Shown here: positions 42,785 to 52,447 of the stretch, piece by piece
Numbering within the stretch: position 1 is the first letter of the stretch
How the letters are laid out: every line of letters begins with the position of its first letter
Assembly (NCBI RefSeq): GCF_004005845.1
Contig: NZ_SADE01000004.1
Span: forward strand, 558,001 to 622,000
DNA length: 64,000 bases
Reading direction: 5' to 3'
DNA from: Hwanghaeella grinnelliae
Lineage (GTDB): Bacteria; Pseudomonadota; Alphaproteobacteria; UBA8366; Aestuariispiraceae
Program-made: the position numbers and the translations under genes
Notes under the pieces: generated by a model
Databases searched by the model: none
What the model was told of the DNA's origin: nothing
The model's input: only the letters and a program-made list of their open reading frames with translations

Positions 42785-45595
42785 TTGCAAAGGTTCGCCA
42801 ACGCACTGACGGGCAAGCGGCCTTGCCGATCCATCATTGCGGGTCTTGCAACACTTTTTTTGTTGGAGGTTATTGTGACAAACGAGGTATTTTCCGCGAA
42901 TAGCGAAATTGATTTACTTAAAGAGAGCTGGGATATATTCCAGAGTGATAGTCAAAGTGATTCATTGATTAATAATAGTTTGCAGTTCTCGACCGAGGGC
43001 TTGGCGAATTTAAGCGGTCTGGCGACCAGCAGCGTTTCAATTGTCGAGGAGGGACCGGTGACCATAGTTGTGTCAACGAGCGACGAACTCGACGCTGCGG
43101 TTAAGCAACTTGCCAAGACGGGTGGGGAAATTGTCCTCAACCCGGGTGAATACGGTCACCTTTCGGTGCGGTACACAAACCCGGAATCGCCGATTGAATT
43201 TCGGTCGGCTGATCCCGAGAACCCTGCTCAAATTGGCAGCCTTGGCGTTAAGGATAGTTCGAGCCTGGTCTTCGACGGCCTTGATCTGGGCCGGGCGCTC
43301 GGACCGAACGAACCGACCTATATCCGCCTGATCAATGTTACCGGGGCAAAAGACGTCACGTTTATCAATAATGATATCCACGGCAGCGTCGACGGCGATT
43401 CCAGCAACGATGGTTACGGTCTTTCCGTTACCAGCAGTGAAGGGATTGTCGTTGCCAACAACGAGTTCCACGACTTGGCGCGTGGCGCATTGTTCGGTCT
43501 GTCGAGTGATTTGACCATCCAAGACAACTTCATCCACGACATCCGCACCGACGGTCTTGATTTCGCCGGTGTGCACGACGTGCTGATCGAAGGGAACTAT
43601 CTGACGAAGTTTTCCCCGACGGGCGGCGACCATGCGGACTTCATTCAGTTCTGGACGACCGGAGCCGGTAACTCGAGCGACGTGACAATCCGCAACAACG
43701 CCCTGATCGAAGGAAACGATAGCGTCGTCCAGGGTATCTTCATCGAGAATGATATTGAGGGGAATACGTTCTCCAACTTCAATATCGAGGGGAACATCTA
43801 CTACGGTTCCTCGTCCCACGGCATTGTCATTGATGACATGCAGGGCGGTTCGATCATCAACAATACCGTTCTGGCGACACCGACCAGCAACAATGAACCG
43901 ACCATTCGGTTGGCCGGCTCGACGAACAATGTGGTCGTGACCAACAACGTGGCGACAAACATTGGCGGCGACTCGAAGGCAAGTGTGTTCGAGAACAATG
44001 TGATTGCGGAATATGACAATCCAAGTTCTCCGACGCATATCGAGAACCTCTTTGTGAACCCGACTGCTGGCGACGATGCGTCGGTTGCCGATCTTGTTCC
44101 GCGGCAGGACGGTCTTCTCACGGAAATGGGCGTTGGTGCGCTTGTCGACTCCGTCGTCGATGTCGCAATCCTTACGGAGCAGCGGCACGGCACCTCCGAG
44201 TCTTTGATCGTCGACTTCTCCGCGGCTGACTATGCCGACGATCTCGGCGGCAACGTTACCTACCGCTGGACGTTAAGCGACGGAACCGTGTTGAACGGTG
44301 AAGATGTTCAGCATGAATTCAAGACGGGCGGCAGCCACCATGTGGTTCTGTCGGTGTTGAATGCAGAAGGTGAAGTTCTGCGGACCACCGATAAGACTAT
44401 CGAACTGGTCAATCCAATTCTCGTCTCCCTCGACTTCGAGGGTGATGTGGAGGATGCGAACAACAAAGATAGCAACAATCATTGGATTGGTGCGGAAACC
44501 TATGCGGATGGCAGTTCAGGGCAGGGGGCTGTGTTCGACGAGGACACCCCTTCCAAGATCGTAATTCCGGATAGCCCGAGCTTGCGCGGCATGTCGGAAC
44601 TGACCGTTCAGTTCGACATGATGATGGGTGATCATGATTACTCAGAATCCGGAAGTACCCAGCGTGTTGTCTGGTCACATCTGAATTACGGCGTTGAAAT
44701 CGTTAACCCGCACACCGTCAAGTTCTACCTGTGGCTGGAAGATGGCGGTCTGCAAAAGATGACGGTTAACACCAGTTCCATGCAGGACGGCGAGTTCCAT
44801 CAGCTGACGATGACCTATAGCGACGAAGTCGGTTCGCTCGTCGGATATATCGATGGGGAAGAATTGGGGCGTCTCGATGGTTTGTCGGGCAATGTTGCCG
44901 ACAATCCGCGAGGGGTGGTCCTGGGAAGCGGTCCTCATCGTGACGCCTTCGACGGGGCTTTGGACAATGTTCTGATTTCCCAATCCTTCACCCAACCGGG
45001 CGAAGAAACGGATTCGTCTGCTCCGTCGTTCCAAGAAAAGTTCGACGGTCAAGACAGCGGTTCGTTGCTGATCGAAGACAAGACCGATGTGGCTACCTTC
45101 ACGGATGCCGGGCTCCACGGTACCGTGCAGGATGACGACCAGATCAGTGTTTTCCTTGACTTGAAATCTTCCGGTGACCTGAGCGGCAGCCAGCGTGTTC
45201 TTTGGAACCATATGGAATATGGTATCAGCATCGAATACGGGGCCTTGGTCTTCACGATGTTCGATGAAGGGGAAGGCATGCACCGCGCTTTCGTCCGTGG
45301 GCTCGATCTCGACGATGGCGACTGGCACCAGGTCGGCTTTACCTTCAATGAAGAGACCGATGAGTTCACGGGCTACTTTGATGGGGAAGCCGTTACGGAA
45401 ATGGATGGCCTCGACCTGGAACTGGATGGCAAATCCTTCTGGGGCGTGACAGTGGGCGGCACCCCGTGGGGTCGTACATTCGAAGGTGAAGTCGATAACC
45501 TGTACGCATATGCCAATGTCATTGACCCGGCGATAACTGCTGAGGAAAGCAATTCGGACTTTGGGTCCTTTGCTACCGATGAGTTGTTTGCTTAA
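42785..45595 (+). CDS. Large secreted beta-helix / LamG-domain protein
   Basis: 936 residues starting at a TTG. The N-terminus has a signal-like hydrophobic stretch (LATLFLLEVIVTNEVFSA). Residues about 100-420 form a right-handed parallel beta-helix rich in NN, DG and NV turns (FINNDIHGSVDGD, IQDNFIHDIRTDGL, IEGNYLTKF). About 470-550 is a PKD-like fold (YRWTLSDGTVLNGEDVQHEF). Two LamG/concanavalin-like domains end the protein (IVIPDSPSLRGMSELTVQFD near 600, and a second near 770-930). The beta-helix could be a polysaccharide lyase or epimerase fold and the LamG parts glycan binders. No VPLPA signal. Monocistronic, ending in a strong terminator. Confidence 0.82.
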   Translation: MQRFANALTGKRPCRSIIAGLATLFLLEVIVTNEVFSANSEIDLLKESWDIFQSDSQSDSLINNSLQFSTEGLANLSGLATSSVSIVEEGPVTIVVSTSDELDAAVKQLAKTGGEIVLNPGEYGHLSVRYTNPESPIEFRSADPENPAQIGSLGVKDSSSLVFDGLDLGRALGPNEPTYIRLINVTGAKDVTFINNDIHGSVDGDSSNDGYGLSVTSSEGIVVANNEFHDLARGALFGLSSDLTIQDNFIHDIRTDGLDFAGVHDVLIEGNYLTKFSPTGGDHADFIQFWTTGAGNSSDVTIRNNALIEGNDSVVQGIFIENDIEGNTFSNFNIEGNIYYGSSSHGIVIDDMQGGSIINNTVLATPTSNNEPTIRLAGSTNNVVVTNNVATNIGGDSKASVFENNVIAEYDNPSSPTHIENLFVNPTAGDDASVADLVPRQDGLLTEMGVGALVDSVVDVAILTEQRHGTSESLIVDFSAADYADDLGGNVTYRWTLSDGTVLNGEDVQHEFKTGGSHHVVLSVLNAEGEVLRTTDKTIELVNPILVSLDFEGDVEDANNKDSNNHWIGAETYADGSSGQGAVFDEDTPSKIVIPDSPSLRGMSELTVQFDMMMGDHDYSESGSTQRVVWSHLNYGVEIVNPHTVKFYLWLEDGGLQKMTVNTSSMQDGEFHQLTMTYSDEVGSLVGYIDGEELGRLDGLSGNVADNPRGVVLGSGPHRDAFDGALDNVLISQSFTQPGEETDSSAPSFQEKFDGQDSGSLLIEDKTDVATFTDAGLHGTVQDDDQISVFLDLKSSGDLSGSQRVLWNHMEYGISIEYGALVFTMFDEGEGMHRAFVRGLDLDDGDWHQVGFTFNEETDEFTGYFDGEAVTEMDGLDLELDGKSFWGVTVGGTPWGRTFEGEVDNLYAYANVIDPAITAEESNSDFGSFATDELFA

Positions 45596-45626
45596 GGACG
45601 TTTCCGCTAAGTCTTTTTGGTAAAGT

Positions 45627-45660
45627 AATAAGGCAACCTGAAAAGGTTGCCTTATTCTTT
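45627..45660. terminator. Bidirectional terminator between convergent genes
   Basis: A 12-bp stem AATAAGGCAACC / GGTTGCCTTATT with a 6-base loop, then CTTTTTT on the plus strand. It serves both the beta-helix gene and the minus-strand FrhB-like gene. Confidence 0.85.
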
Positions 45661-45685
45661 TTAAAATCACTTTTGAAAGGGCCGC

Positions 45686-46945
45686 CTAGCTTTCGCTAGG
45701 CTCTATGCGCTTTGTAAGGCCCTTTTTGAAGACGCGTTTTACGGTGCCTGAGAAGGATCGGATTTTTGCAATCAAGGAGAGTTCACTGAACCAGAACCTT
45801 GCCAACCCAAATCCGCTGTAAACCGGCGTAGCCGCGCCGAACAATTTAAGTGTTATGAGCCTGGCCCAAAGTGCGCCCCTGGTTTCAAGCAGGTTCGGTT
45901 GAGAACGCGGAAGCAGGTCCGGATCTTCCGTTTCCAACACGATATAGCCGGCAGCCGCCGCCTTCTTGATTGTTTCCAGACCTCGTTGCGTCCTGGCGAC
46001 GATCAGCGATTTTCCTGGCTCGCCTGGTTGTACCGGGCGGTACCAGGGGTCACCGACAGCGATATCGGCGAACTCACCTGTATGGTCCGGGCAGATGTAG
46101 CAGCGCCATTGCCGGTATTGCTGCAGAAACCCCCAAGACTCGGCATATGTCATCTCTGACTTTTCGGTCTTCCCGTCATCCTTCTTGTAGACAAGCGACC
46201 AGAGACCCGGCCAGCCGTTGCCGCGGTAGCGCAAAGACTGGATGCTCGATGAGCTCTTCGCTCCGCGGCGTTTGGCCAGTTCAAGGTTGCCGGCGGTCGA
46301 AGGTACCCCCGCACAAAAGAATGCGATGGTTATGCCGATTTTACCGTCGAGGTCCGGCCGATTTTTGCGCGCCTTGTACGCGCCCGCTACGTCACAAGGT
46401 TTGCCGACGAACACGCTGGGTGTCGGTTGGTCCAACACGTCCGTCAGGCCCTCACAAGGACTGGACGGGGCGTATCGTGAACCAGTCGCCCGGAGCAGGT
46501 CTTCACGCGAACGACTCATGACTGTCTTGTTTAGGTATGGGGCGGAGGGATCCGCGGCCGTATGGACGACCTGGCCGTTGCCCTCCTGTTCCAAACAAAA
46601 CAGGGACAACGCAGTCGCGGCGCCGCCGCTTGAAGCCGACAGGCGGATTTCATCGTCGGCGGAATAGCCTTCCCAGACCGCTAATACCGGTCCCCAGCCG
46701 CTGACCAATTCTTGGCGCAGGTTAGGGGTGTTCGGATCGAATGTATGTTTCAGGCCTATGCCTGGACAGACAGACAGACCTTCGCCGGTTTCCGGTGCTG
46801 GGTCGCTTTTCAAGAAGGGGCGTTTTCCGATCTGGGGCGCATCGGCCATGCGAAATCGCTCAGGTTCCGCAAAAGCACAGGCACCGCATCCAGCACAGAG
46901 CTGGCGTGCAACGACATCGTCGATAGATTTGATAGTATTCGCCAT
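45686..46945 (-). CDS. Coenzyme F420 hydrogenase/dehydrogenase beta-subunit family protein
   Basis: 419 residues. FrhB-family N-terminus with CAGCGAC (iron-sulfur type) and a later CYICPDHTGEFADIAVGD segment; middle ASSGGAATALSLFCLEQ and VFVGKPCDVAGAYKARK. In EPS loci this family is paired with pyruvyltransferases and may reduce or modify the glycan or a lipid-linked sugar; in bacteria lacking F420 it probably uses flavin. It starts 13 bases after the pyruvyltransferase gene, so the two form a minus-strand operon. The substrate is unknown. Confidence 0.88.
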   Translation of the reverse strand: MANTIKSIDDVVARQLCAGCGACAFAEPERFRMADAPQIGKRPFLKSDPAPETGEGLSVCPGIGLKHTFDPNTPNLRQELVSGWGPVLAVWEGYSADDEIRLSASSGGAATALSLFCLEQEGNGQVVHTAADPSAPYLNKTVMSRSREDLLRATGSRYAPSSPCEGLTDVLDQPTPSVFVGKPCDVAGAYKARKNRPDLDGKIGITIAFFCAGVPSTAGNLELAKRRGAKSSSSIQSLRYRGNGWPGLWSLVYKKDDGKTEKSEMTYAESWGFLQQYRQWRCYICPDHTGEFADIAVGDPWYRPVQPGEPGKSLIVARTQRGLETIKKAAAAGYIVLETEDPDLLPRSQPNLLETRGALWARLITLKLFGAATPVYSGFGLARFWFSELSLIAKIRSFSGTVKRVFKKGLTKRIEPSES

Positions 46946-46958
46946 TTATGTCGGTACC

Positions 46959-48263
46959 TCAGCCGTGACCGCGTTTGGCGTCACCGGACGCATTTCGGAT
47001 ACGGGCGGCAATCATGTCCATTTGTTGCTGTGCCTTTGCCAGAACGCTCGGCAGCTTGTCTGACAAAGACTCTTTCGCCGCGATCCGGGTCGTAAAGGAG
47101 TTCAACAATTCCTCGACGATGTCGTCCGTATTCATCAAGCGCGGGTCCAGCGCGTGGGATTCCTGCCCGCAACTCGCGAAGACACCATTGGCTTTGTCGC
47201 TATAGACAATACTGGCCGTGGCGACGCCACTGGACAGAGAGGCTATGGTCGAATGCATTCTGGTCCCGCAGAACCACTCCATCTTTGAAATGACCCACTT
47301 CGCCTGGCTCTGATCTAGGTTCATGGGGGAAACGACGATCCTGTCCCGGTAGACCTCCGGCAGGGCGCGCGAAAGGGCCTCGCAAGCCTCACCATCGGAC
47401 TCGTAATTTCCGAATGGCTGCATCACATGGGGAACCAAGACCAATTTGTGCTGCGTCGTCTCAAGCAATTTGGTGGCGAACCTGACCAAGGCGGTTTCAT
47501 AGTCCGCACGGAACCCATAATGGTCCTTAGCTTTGACAGGATCCAGATAGATCAACCCACTGACATTTATGCCAGCCATGGGCTCTCCGTCGCGAATCCA
47601 CGTCTTCAACGGCTCGGGCAATTGCTCGTGGGCATCGCTTGGCGCCAAACCGAATGCAACGTCGACACCGCAGAGATGATTGTCCGGATTGAATTCCGTC
47701 CCCAACAGATCCTTGAGTATCTCAAAACTGTTTTCATCGCGCGCCCAACACATTTCAGCCCTTTTGACAGCATTGGCCGCCGTATCTCGAATACCAGGGT
47801 TTTTGTAAGGGCCATAGGTTTGCGGCGGTAGTATCAATGGAATGCCAAGCATGTGGGCGATTTGCATCGGGCGGACGATAGCCGAAAAGCGGGCGGGGCC
47901 ATAGATGTCGCTGAAACTGTCGCCGCCTGAGATATTAAGGATGGCGTCGCAAGACTGCAGGTCTTTTAAAATTGGATGCACCGTTACGAACGGGCCGCCG
48001 ACTTTTGCGCAGGTTGCCATCGTTCCGAGGTTTTCCGGCAGATAATAACGGTTGCCCACGCGTGCGCCGGCCAGCGCGACATCAATGCTCTGATTATTAC
48101 CGATCCCGATCGTCGATTGGCGCGACCCCAGTTTGTTGTCGAACACCAGAAAACTGGGCGTCGGCAGGCGGGAGGAAAGGCCATCAAGCATCGACGCCAA
48201 AAGGGCGGAAACACCAAGATTCATAGTATCCGGAGCGGCCCCGAAGATAGCGATCCGTGTCAT
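46959..48263 (-). CDS. Polysaccharide pyruvyl transferase family protein
   Basis: 434 residues with the CsaB/WcaK-like fold: MTRIAIFGAAPDTMNLGVSA, SGGDSFSDIYG, LILPPQTYGPYKN, and the conserved arginine/histidine part FCGTRMHSTIASLSSG near the C-terminus. It adds ketal pyruvate from PEP to a sugar of the repeat unit, giving an acidic EPS. First gene of a minus-strand pair with the FrhB-like protein. It starts at 48263, 394 bases from the divergent glycosyltransferase. Confidence 0.9.
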   Translation of the reverse strand: MTRIAIFGAAPDTMNLGVSALLASMLDGLSSRLPTPSFLVFDNKLGSRQSTIGIGNNQSIDVALAGARVGNRYYLPENLGTMATCAKVGGPFVTVHPILKDLQSCDAILNISGGDSFSDIYGPARFSAIVRPMQIAHMLGIPLILPPQTYGPYKNPGIRDTAANAVKRAEMCWARDENSFEILKDLLGTEFNPDNHLCGVDVAFGLAPSDAHEQLPEPLKTWIRDGEPMAGINVSGLIYLDPVKAKDHYGFRADYETALVRFATKLLETTQHKLVLVPHVMQPFGNYESDGEACEALSRALPEVYRDRIVVSPMNLDQSQAKWVISKMEWFCGTRMHSTIASLSSGVATASIVYSDKANGVFASCGQESHALDPRLMNTDDIVEELLNSFTTRIAAKESLSDKLPSVLAKAQQQMDMIAARIRNASGDAKRGHG

Positions 48264-48657
48264 TTCACTGGGTTCCTATTGAACGATCAAGAAGCCGGAC
48301 CCGACAGGTCAGGGGAGCAATTCCCCGTCGTTGGTGCGACGAACAAGGCCGGGATGCAATTGTGTTTATTCATCGATTGCCGCAAATTGTCGGTTGGGTG
48401 AAAATACCATCTTGCACAGGCAGCCGAAATCCCGTCGGCACCATGCGCCGCAAGATAGCGTCCGCCGATCTATTAACGCAACTGGCGTGGTGATGAGGTG
48501 ACGACCTTGACCTTTCCCGGCCAACCTTCGGGAGCTTTCCTGTTTGAATAGTCTAGCCTTTTGCCCGGCGGCTAACGTATGAAGAGTGACGACGAGCCTT
48601 TAACGTTTCACGGCAAGGACCCGGCTGGCAATCTTGCCGTCTAGAGCGACATTTCTC
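48264..48657. other. Divergent intergenic region, pyruvyltransferase / GT2
   Basis: About 390 bases between divergent genes; should hold promoters for both. I see no reliable boxes, hairpins or small gene. Confidence 0.45.
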
Positions 48658-49683
48658 ATGAATAACCAACAGAAGACTTTCGGCGTCGTAATCGTCACGT
48701 ACCGTTCCGGTGATGTCATCGAAGCGTGCTTGTCGAGTTTGATGAAAATGACCCATCAGCCGATCCGCGTGTTGGTTTGTGACAACGCTTCACCGGACGA
48801 CACGGTCGATATCGTCCGGCGCTGGGCGGAAACGACCGGGACGTCGCTTGCTGAGTATCAGTCATCCGGATCCGAAGGCCTGTCCTATTCCGACCTCCGG
48901 GACGTGACGATAATCAATACCGGCGGGAACCTTGGATATGCGGGCGGGGTCAATGCAGGCCTTAAAATACTGCACCGTATTCCTGAAATCGACTTGTTCT
49001 GGGTCCTGAACCCGGATGCCGAGCCTGAACCGGACACCGCATCCGCGTTCGCCGAGCATGCCGCGGAGTTTGGTGAATTCGGACTGATGGGCGGTCGGAT
49101 TTTATATAGCGAGGAACTCGGGCGCATCCAATCCGACGGGGGAAGGGTCAATCCCTGGACCGGCCAATGCCGGAACCTGAACCAAGGCCTACTGCCGGAT
49201 GCGGCGTCTTTTCCGCGCAATGAAACACTGGACTTCATTTCCGGGGCCAATGTGGTCGCGTCCAGGCGGTTCCTGGACAGTGTCGGATTGATGAAAGAAG
49301 ACTATTTTCTTTATTATGAGGAGGTTGACTGGGCCCAACGGCGTGGCGAGTTGAAGTTGACGGTCGCGCCAAAGGCGGTGGTTCATCATATTGGCGGAAC
49401 AGCCATCGGCAGCGGCGCCGTTGGCCGGCTTGCGTCGCCGTTCGCCACTTACTTCAATTTTCGCAATCGCATGCGTTTCGTGCGCCGGTTCCACCCTTGG
49501 TCATTACCTACTGCCGGCACATTTGCGGCTTTGAAAATAGGCCAATTGCTGTTAGCACGCGCGTATCCGGAGGCCTATGCCGCCCTACGGGGCACATTGC
49601 AGCTTTCTCCGCCATCTGGGGTTGCTAAAATACTGCCCCAGGATGCCCGTGAACTCGCGTTCGGGCGTGCCGGACGAAACTAA
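48658..49683 (+). CDS. Glycosyltransferase family 2, rhamnosyltransferase-like
   Basis: 341 residues from the ATG at 48658 (a TTG at 48634 is an alternative; the ribosome site is weak). GT-A fold: VVIVTYRSGDVIEACLSSL, CDNASPDDTVDIV, metal-binding region LNPDAEPEPDT, then GLMKEDYFLYYEEVDWAQR (general-base ED-type motif). C-terminal half contains the GGTAIGSGA and YFNFRNRMRFVRRF segments common in the WcaA/RfbF-like rhamnosyltransferase branch. Given rmlABCD in the locus, L-rhamnose is the expected donor sugar (inference). Confidence 0.88.
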   Translation: MNNQQKTFGVVIVTYRSGDVIEACLSSLMKMTHQPIRVLVCDNASPDDTVDIVRRWAETTGTSLAEYQSSGSEGLSYSDLRDVTIINTGGNLGYAGGVNAGLKILHRIPEIDLFWVLNPDAEPEPDTASAFAEHAAEFGEFGLMGGRILYSEELGRIQSDGGRVNPWTGQCRNLNQGLLPDAASFPRNETLDFISGANVVASRRFLDSVGLMKEDYFLYYEEVDWAQRRGELKLTVAPKAVVHHIGGTAIGSGAVGRLASPFATYFNFRNRMRFVRRFHPWSLPTAGTFAALKIGQLLLARAYPEAYAALRGTLQLSPPSGVAKILPQDARELAFGRAGRN

Positions 49684-49899
49684 AATTCCGCACTATTGTT
49701 GTGGCGATTAGTCCGAAAGGGTAAGTTCTTCGGTCATGTGAATTGGGAAAAAGATCTGATTTCATGGAAAATAATACCTTGGACAGCACTATTTGATCAT
49801 TGTAGTAACTTGGCTAAGATCTCTCGGATTGCGCCTTATTTCCGCATGGGTGCGAGAGTAATATGGTATTTCTATTCTTTGTTGACCTATGGAGCCGTT

Positions 49900-52353
49900 A
49901 TGATTGCGTGCCGTAAAGATCTTTTGCTTGGATTGGCTACCTCCCTGCGGACTGTTTTTTTTGTGTGTGTGACAACGCTGCTGCTCGCAACAGCGTGTGA
50001 TTCACCGGAAGAACGGCTCGTAGACCATGTCAAGAATGGCCAGGAACTGCTTGAGCAAAGGAGCTTTGACAAAGCGTCGCTCGAATTCCGCAATGCTCTG
50101 CAGATTAACAGCGATCACATTCCCGCCCTTTACGGACTATCGCAGATTGAAGAGCGGCGTGCGAATTGGCGGGCCGTTCGGAATCTTCTGGAAAAGATAA
50201 TCGATCTGGATCCGAACCACCTTGAGGCGACGGTGCGCCTGGGTCGGATGATGCTGTTGGGCGGACAGATCGACAGGGCACTCGAACTCAGCAACAAGGC
50301 TTCGGAAATCGACCCGGAGTCGATTGATGCACTGACCTTTAAAGCCGCGCTTTTGCTGAACTTGGATGATCCTCAAGGTGCGCTGGCGGCGGCGAATAAG
50401 GCGCTGCAAAAGGACCCAGGGAACGTTGATGCGCTTTCCGTTCTGGCGGCCGAGCGTATGGCGGCGGGCGAGATGCGGGAGGCGATTGCGCTTCTCGATA
50501 CCGGAATCAAGCAGGACGAGCGCAATGTCGCGCTACAGTTGATCAAAATCCGCGCGCTTGCGTCGCTCGATGCGATCGACGAAGTGGAAACGGTCCTGAA
50601 GCGTTTGATTGATCTCTATCCGGATACGGACGCGTTCAAGACCAGTCTCGTTAACTTGTACATGCGTCAGGAACGCCTGGATGACGCCGAAGCCATCCTG
50701 CGGGAAAAGGCAGATGCAAATCCCGGCGACATTGAACCTGCGCTGAACGTCGTTCGGTTCCTGAACACAGTTCGCGGACCTGACAGCGCGATTGTCGAAT
50801 TGAGGCGCCTGATCGACCAAGGCGATGCAAACGTTTCCCAGTATCGTATGGCCTTGGCCCAACTCTACTTCACTCAGCAGGACAGCGACAAAGCCACACA
50901 GGTTCTGGACGAATTGTTGGCTTCTGAAGCGAGTGCTGAAGACAAGCTGACAGCCAAGAACCAAATGGCTGAAATGGCGCGCTTGGCCGGCGATTTCGAC
51001 CGCGCGAAGGCGATATTGGCGGAAATCCTGGGCGAAGACTCAAAGAATGCGGCTGCGCTGATGACCCGGGGGGCGATACGGAATGTCGAGCAGCAATACG
51101 ACGATGCGATCATCGATCTCAGAACCGTTCTTCGGGATGAACCGGATTCGCTGAGGGCCCTGGTTTTGCTGGGAACCGCCTATGAGGGGAATGGAGCCCC
51201 GGAATTGGCCGATGACCAGTATACGCGGGCGTTCCAAGTCGCTGAAGGAGCGGCATCCATCGGTTTGCCTTTTGCTAATTTCTTGGCCCGCCGCGGTGAT
51301 CTGAACCGCGCCGATGAAGTCTTGTCCCGTGTTGTCCAGGTCGAGCCAAACAATGTCACTGCGCATCGGGCCTTGGCACAAATTCGTATCAACCTGCGTG
51401 ACTGGGCGGGTGCCGAACAAGTTGCCGAACGCCTGCGAGAGCTTCAGGACGAAGACAGCGTCATCAATCGGATCAAGGGAATTGCCCTCCAGGGTCAGCA
51501 GAAGTTTGACCAAAGCGTTCGGGCTTTCGAACAGTCGCAACAGGCCGCGCCGGATGCCTTCCGTCCGATGGCTTCGTTGGTCGATGCGTATTACCGCAGC
51601 GGCGAGCCGGAGAAGGCTGAGGCGTTCCTGAAGTCAGTATTGGAAACCAGTTCTGACAACGTTTTCGCACATGTCCTCCTGGGACAACTCTATTCCGAAC
51701 TCGACCGGAAAGAGGATGCGGAGCAGGTATTGCTCGAAGCGGTTGAAAGCAATCCCAAGTCAGCGGTTGCCTACACTGCATTGTCCCGCTTTAAGTCGCT
51801 GCAAGGTGACCGTGACGGGGCATTGGCGGTGCTTGATCAAGGCCTGGCGGAAATTCCAGGGGATGCGACGCTTGGCTTGCTCAAGGCCGGGATATTCGAG
51901 CGGGAAAACAAACCTGAATTGGCGATGCGCCAGTACAAGGAGATGTACGAGGCAAATGTTGATTCGCCGCTCGTTGCGAACAACTACGCATCCACATTGC
52001 TTTCCTTGCAGGGCAGGTCCGCGGCGAAGGAAGTGTTGGAGGTAATGCAACCGTTCATGAATGCCAGTGTTCCGCAGTTCAAGGACACGATTGGCTGGGC
52101 GTATTTCCTAGATGGGCAGAATGAGAAGGCTCTTGCCTATCTGCGGGATTCCGCTGAGCAACTGCCCAATCTGGCGGAAGTCAGGTTCCATTTGGGACAG
52201 GCATACCGGGCTGCGGGCAATGTCAGCGCGGCGATCGCGGAATTTGAGAAGGTTGTCGAAATTTCCGAGCAAACACCGTTCCCCCAGATAGACGAGGTCA
52301 AATTGGCCCTGGAGGAACTCAAAAAGAAGGTTGGAACCTTCAGCGGCGACTGA
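49900..52353 (+). CDS. prsT: PrsT-type TPR-repeat lipoprotein of exosortase/EPS system
   Basis: 817 residues from the ATG at 49900 (GGAG 6 bases upstream; the frame upstream is unlikely coding). Signal peptide with lipobox-like LLLATACDSP, giving an outer-membrane-anchored lipoprotein. The rest is almost all tetratricopeptide repeats (about 18-20 units, for example AEELLEQ-type helices and repeated A-x-x-Y/F...P patterns) ending near FSGD. Matches the PEP-CTERM-system TPR lipoprotein (TIGR02917). It probably scaffolds EPS assembly in the periplasm. The gene lies 216 bases after the GT2 and 94 before the AAA ATPase. Confidence 0.88.
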   Translation: MIACRKDLLLGLATSLRTVFFVCVTTLLLATACDSPEERLVDHVKNGQELLEQRSFDKASLEFRNALQINSDHIPALYGLSQIEERRANWRAVRNLLEKIIDLDPNHLEATVRLGRMMLLGGQIDRALELSNKASEIDPESIDALTFKAALLLNLDDPQGALAAANKALQKDPGNVDALSVLAAERMAAGEMREAIALLDTGIKQDERNVALQLIKIRALASLDAIDEVETVLKRLIDLYPDTDAFKTSLVNLYMRQERLDDAEAILREKADANPGDIEPALNVVRFLNTVRGPDSAIVELRRLIDQGDANVSQYRMALAQLYFTQQDSDKATQVLDELLASEASAEDKLTAKNQMAEMARLAGDFDRAKAILAEILGEDSKNAAALMTRGAIRNVEQQYDDAIIDLRTVLRDEPDSLRALVLLGTAYEGNGAPELADDQYTRAFQVAEGAASIGLPFANFLARRGDLNRADEVLSRVVQVEPNNVTAHRALAQIRINLRDWAGAEQVAERLRELQDEDSVINRIKGIALQGQQKFDQSVRAFEQSQQAAPDAFRPMASLVDAYYRSGEPEKAEAFLKSVLETSSDNVFAHVLLGQLYSELDRKEDAEQVLLEAVESNPKSAVAYTALSRFKSLQGDRDGALAVLDQGLAEIPGDATLGLLKAGIFERENKPELAMRQYKEMYEANVDSPLVANNYASTLLSLQGRSAAKEVLEVMQPFMNASVPQFKDTIGWAYFLDGQNEKALAYLRDSAEQLPNLAEVRFHLGQAYRAAGNVSAAIAEFEKVVEISEQTPFPQIDEVKLALEELKKKVGTFSGD

Positions 52354-52447
52354 CCAGGACGCATTTGAGATACAGTCGCTCCAAATCTATTTGAGAGGCC
52401 GCGTTTCGCATTGTATTCAGAGTATTCGGTAAGATTGGGTATCGCGA

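Noticed and set aside
43073-44188. 371-codon antisense frame across the beta-helix gene
   Set aside because: Shadow of repetitive beta-helix codons; no signal or domain.
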